From Prolixibacteraceae bacterium (lineage in GTDB: Bacteria > Bacteroidota > Bacteroidia > Bacteroidales > Prolixibacteraceae), in contig JANQII010000115.1 of NCBI GenBank assembly GCA_028282195.1, forward strand, positions 1 to 42,261: a DNA stretch of 42,261 nt, read 5' to 3'. The translations under genes and the position numbers were made by a program. A model generated the notes under the pieces. That model saw only the letters and a list, made by a program, of their open reading frames with translations, had not been told where the DNA came from and ran no database searches. Every line of letters starts with the position of its first letter. The first letter of the stretch is position 1. Below are positions 39,758-42,261 of this stretch, piece after piece.

Positions 39758-41308
39758 ATGAGCCGTACTGTAGTTAGAATAAGTATCATCTTACTGGTCA
39801 TTGTATCATTACCATTGGGGTTTTACCTGACACGTGAGCTATCAACCCTTGATGAAAATGAAGCAATGGTTGAACGTGTTTTTGATGCCCAATTGGGATC
39901 AATTCTTTTATCGTTGAATCAATATTCTGAGAATTTAGTTTCACGTTGGGTTCAAAGTCTCGATCAGCCCATTGCTGTTGATGGTGAATTGATGGAGGTT
40001 TTGGCAAGGAACCAGATGGATAATAATCCAAGTATTGAAGCAATAAGATTCATGGGCTTAGATTGGGATGGTGCTGTTACAACATATTCTGAAAATGAAA
40101 CTGTTGCATTAATCTTTGAGACCCCACCTACAGAAACTGTTGAGAAATTAAAAGAATTTTTAGCTGCGAACTATCAAAAAGTAGAAACGCTTATTTCTGG
40201 CGATAAAACCCAGCTTTATTTTCTTTTAAAGAATAACGAAAAGCAAATGCTTTGTCAGTTATTAATTGACCCAATTTCATATATTGAACAAAATCTTGGA
40301 TCACGAATTCAAGAGGTAGCCCAGGATATTTTTTATTTGGAAATAACGGATACACTTTCAAACAGTATTGTTTATTCTACAGAAGTGATTCAGGAGCACG
40401 AACGGGAAGAAACAAAACTTCAGAAAGCACATTTATGGTATTTGCCTCATTATGAAGCAGGGATTCGATTAAAGGCAAAAACAGTAAAGGAACTTGCAAC
40501 AGAACGCAGCCAGCAAAGTAGCTATATTCTTTGGGGAATGGCTTTGGTTGTTTTGTTTGGACTGGGGTTTGTTATTTGGAGTATTCGCAGGGAAATGAAA
40601 CTGGCCGAATTGAAATCAGAGTTTGTATCCAATGTTTCACATGAAATCCGTACCCCTCTTGCACTCATTAGCATGTATGCCGAAACCTTAATGCTTAAAC
40701 GTGTAAAAACAGAAGAGAAACAAGCCGATTACCTGAAAACAATTCATCACGAAAGCAATCGTCTTGCAGATATAGTAAACAGAATACTTAATTTTTCAAG
40801 AATTGAAAAAAACAAGCGGAAGTATGAATTCAGATTGCATGATTTAAATAAACTTGTACCGAAAATTATTGATTCATGCAAAAAGCATTTCGAGGTAAAT
40901 GATGTGAAATGCACCTTCCTGCCTTCAGATGATGAGGTGTTTGTTATGCTTGATAAAGAAGCGTTTTCTGATATGATCATGAACCTGATTGATAATTCGA
41001 TCAAATACGGAAAAGAAAAAGAAAAGCGAATGGAAGTCCGGATCCTTAAAAAGAAAAAATACATTTGGCTGGAGGTTGAGGATGATGGAATTGGAATTTC
41101 AGCCAAAAACCAGAAATACATTTTTGACCAGTTTTATCGTGTCACTGAAGGGGATTTGGCCCAAAAAGCTAAAGGTTCCGGCTTAGGGCTTAATATGGTT
41201 AAGAAGATGATGAGTGCTCATGGTGGTTTAATAGCAGTGAGAAGCAAGTTGGGGGAAGGCAGTACATTTATTTTGAAGTTTCCTGATAAAAAAGAAAATC
41301 ATGCCTAG
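39758..41308 (+). CDS. sensor histidine kinase of a two-component pair
   Basis: The 516-residue kinase has two membrane segments (about 8-25 and 251-272) around a periplasmic sensor domain of about 225 residues. It has no clear HAMP. The HisKA motif is SNVSHEIRTPL with His295, and the ATPase has MNLIDNSIKYG (N box), VEDDGIGIS (G1) and GSGLGLNMV (G2). The last 8 bases overlap the response regulator start, so the pair is translationally coupled. The signal is unknown; no target gene is indicated by the sequence. Confidence 0.95.
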   Translation: MSRTVVRISIILLVIVSLPLGFYLTRELSTLDENEAMVERVFDAQLGSILLSLNQYSENLVSRWVQSLDQPIAVDGELMEVLARNQMDNNPSIEAIRFMGLDWDGAVTTYSENETVALIFETPPTETVEKLKEFLAANYQKVETLISGDKTQLYFLLKNNEKQMLCQLLIDPISYIEQNLGSRIQEVAQDIFYLEITDTLSNSIVYSTEVIQEHEREETKLQKAHLWYLPHYEAGIRLKAKTVKELATERSQQSSYILWGMALVVLFGLGFVIWSIRREMKLAELKSEFVSNVSHEIRTPLALISMYAETLMLKRVKTEEKQADYLKTIHHESNRLADIVNRILNFSRIEKNKRKYEFRLHDLNKLVPKIIDSCKKHFEVNDVKCTFLPSDDEVFVMLDKEAFSDMIMNLIDNSIKYGKEKEKRMEVRILKKKKYIWLEVEDDGIGISAKNQKYIFDQFYRVTEGDLAQKAKGSGLGLNMVKKMMSAHGGLIAVRSKLGEGSTFILKFPDKKENHA

Positions 41309-41981
41309 AATTTTGATTATTGAAGATGAAGAGGCCATGTTGGCCGGATTACGTGATAACCTGGAGTTTGAAGGTTATGAAGTTGATACAGCAGATAGAG
41401 GGGATGATGGCTATGAAAAATTGAAAACCGGCAGGTATGATTTGGTTTTGTTGGATGTAATGCTTCCGGGAATGTCAGGTTTTGATGTTTGTAAAAAGAC
41501 CCGTAATGACGGGAACCAAACCCCAATTATTTTATTAACAGCGCGTGGCGAAGAGTTGGATAAAGTTCTTGGGCTTGAGATTGGTGCCGATGACTATGTG
41601 ACCAAACCATTTAGCCTTCGGGAGTTGCTGGCACGGATTAAAACCATACTCAGGCGTTCAGCAGTTACAGGCACAGAAAATGCACAAGGCTTAATTGAAA
41701 TTGGACAGTTAAAAGTGTCTTTTGAGAATTTTGAAGCATTTGTAAATGACGAATCGGTAAAGATGTCACATAAAGAGTTCGAAATTTTAAACTATCTCTA
41801 CCGGCATAAAGGAAAAATTGTTACCCGGGACGATCTGCTTGATGAAATCTGGGGGATGGATTACCAACCAACTGCCCGGACAGTTGACAATTTTATACTT
41901 CGCCTTCGAAATAAAATAAACACCTCAGAAGAACAGCACATTGTGACTGTTCATGGCTTGGGTTACAAATTAGTTTTATAA
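41301..41981 (+). CDS. OmpR/PhoB-type response regulator
   Basis: The 226-residue regulator has a receiver domain (residues 1-120) with phosphoacceptor Asp52 in LVLLDVMLPGMSG, the acidic pair Glu8-Asp9 near IIEDEE, and a Lys in DDYVTKPF. The C-terminal winged helix (about 130-226) includes SHKEFEILNYLYRHKGKIVTRDDLLDEIW and RTVDNFILRLRNKI, the recognition helix. It is encoded just downstream of its kinase with an overlap of 8 bases. The DNA target is not evident. Confidence 0.96.
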   Translation: MPRILIIEDEEAMLAGLRDNLEFEGYEVDTADRGDDGYEKLKTGRYDLVLLDVMLPGMSGFDVCKKTRNDGNQTPIILLTARGEELDKVLGLEIGADDYVTKPFSLRELLARIKTILRRSAVTGTENAQGLIEIGQLKVSFENFEAFVNDESVKMSHKEFEILNYLYRHKGKIVTRDDLLDEIWGMDYQPTARTVDNFILRLRNKINTSEEQHIVTVHGLGYKLVL

Positions 41982-42162
41982 AATTGAGACTACCCTGGAT
42001 CACTGCAATATTCGGGTGGGTAACTTTGTTGAATTTATGATCCTGGATACGGGGAACTTGATCCTTGATCCTGGAACCTGGATGCTCATTACTGGATAAT
42101 TGGTCATTGGCAATTGTGTCCTCAATGGTTGGATTCTGGGATTTGATTATTGGATATTGGTT
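41982..42162. other. low-complexity intergenic stretch before the repeat
   Basis: No gene is supported. Words like GGATACGGGGAACTTG, GATCCTTGATCCTGG and ATTGGATATTGG recur imperfectly, a degenerate simple repeat similar to that at 38233-38270. The dispersed hairpin repeat follows directly. Confidence 0.5.
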
Positions 42163-42261
42163 TAAAAAAACGTTTTCCATGCGGCGGATGAAATGTCCAA
42201 TGCTCCAACCAGCCCATTGAATCCGCCTGATTTTTTATCACATACCCCAACACCGGGTAAG
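42163..42261. repeat. dispersed hairpin repeat, copy 2 (runs off the window)
   Basis: It matches 10150-10249: the first 42 bases are identical, the loop of the main hairpin differs, and the CCCAACACCGGGTAAG end is the same. The stem GGCGGAT (42183-42189) pairs with ATCCGCC (42221-42227), while copy 1 has GTCCGCC, so pairing is kept by T-A here and T-G there. The rest of the element lies beyond the window. Confidence 0.75.

Overview
The window looks like chromosome of an AT-rich member of the Bacteroidota. The evidence is lineage-typical features: lipoprotein signals ending in a cysteine after short Leu/Ile/Phe-rich stretches, TAnnTTTG-type -7 boxes, a mutL followed by two rhomboid genes, and families that I know mainly from this phylum (DUF4783, and a protein resembling DUF6146). 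A marine or sediment Marinilabiliales-type organism is my guess, not a demonstrated placement. I saw no rRNA, tRNA, CRISPR array or prophage block.

Layout. 0.1-9.4 kb is mostly housekeeping and metabolic: a small lipoprotein, cardiolipin synthase, a ThuA-like protein, an orphan XylF-like sugar-binding lipoprotein, thyA-folA separated by a perfect 19-bp palindrome, an unknown lipoprotein preceded by its own decayed paralog, inorganic pyrophosphatase, and a Tat-exported aldo/keto reductase with a C-terminal fibronectin-III-like domain. 9.4-10.45 kb is a gene-free repeat island: a terminator-like hairpin, a MITE-like element, a 21-bp-period tandem array and one copy of a dispersed hairpin repeat whose second copy runs off the window end at 42.2 kb. 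10.45-18.7 kb carries the classic pair pbpC and an alpha-2-macroglobulin-like lipoprotein with an intact thioester motif.

18.9-27.8 kb is an accessory region with much gene decay: an exported alpha/beta hydrolase coupled to a SPASM-only remnant of a radical SAM protein, a double-HTH XRE regulator and a decayed copy of part of it, a small HTH protein followed by a membrane protein and a CPBP protease, and two MNT-type nucleotidyltransferase genes, each followed by a HEPN toxin gene that has lost its catalytic region. comM/yifB and a potassium channel with a zinc-ribbon tail sit between them. A REP-associated tyrosine transposase (RAYT) lies between sets of palindromes, the outermost pair in opposite orientation. 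27.9-42 kb returns to core genes: mutL, two rhomboid proteases, a BrkB-type membrane protein with a DUF4783 protein, rlmH with a very large multi-pass NtrY-like histidine kinase and a phosphoribosyltransferase, a class-C-type serine hydrolase, and an overlapping histidine kinase/OmpR-type response regulator pair.

The most interesting items are the two independently broken HEPN partners beside intact MNT genes with matching near-leaderless promoters, the RAYT with its palindromes, the SPASM-only gene, the 21-bp array with a 42-bp higher-order period, and the dispersed hairpin repeat with variable loop and conserved stems. I did not find a complete, clearly new multigene system; the nearest candidates are the 19.9-23.1 kb peptide-like locus and the repeat families.
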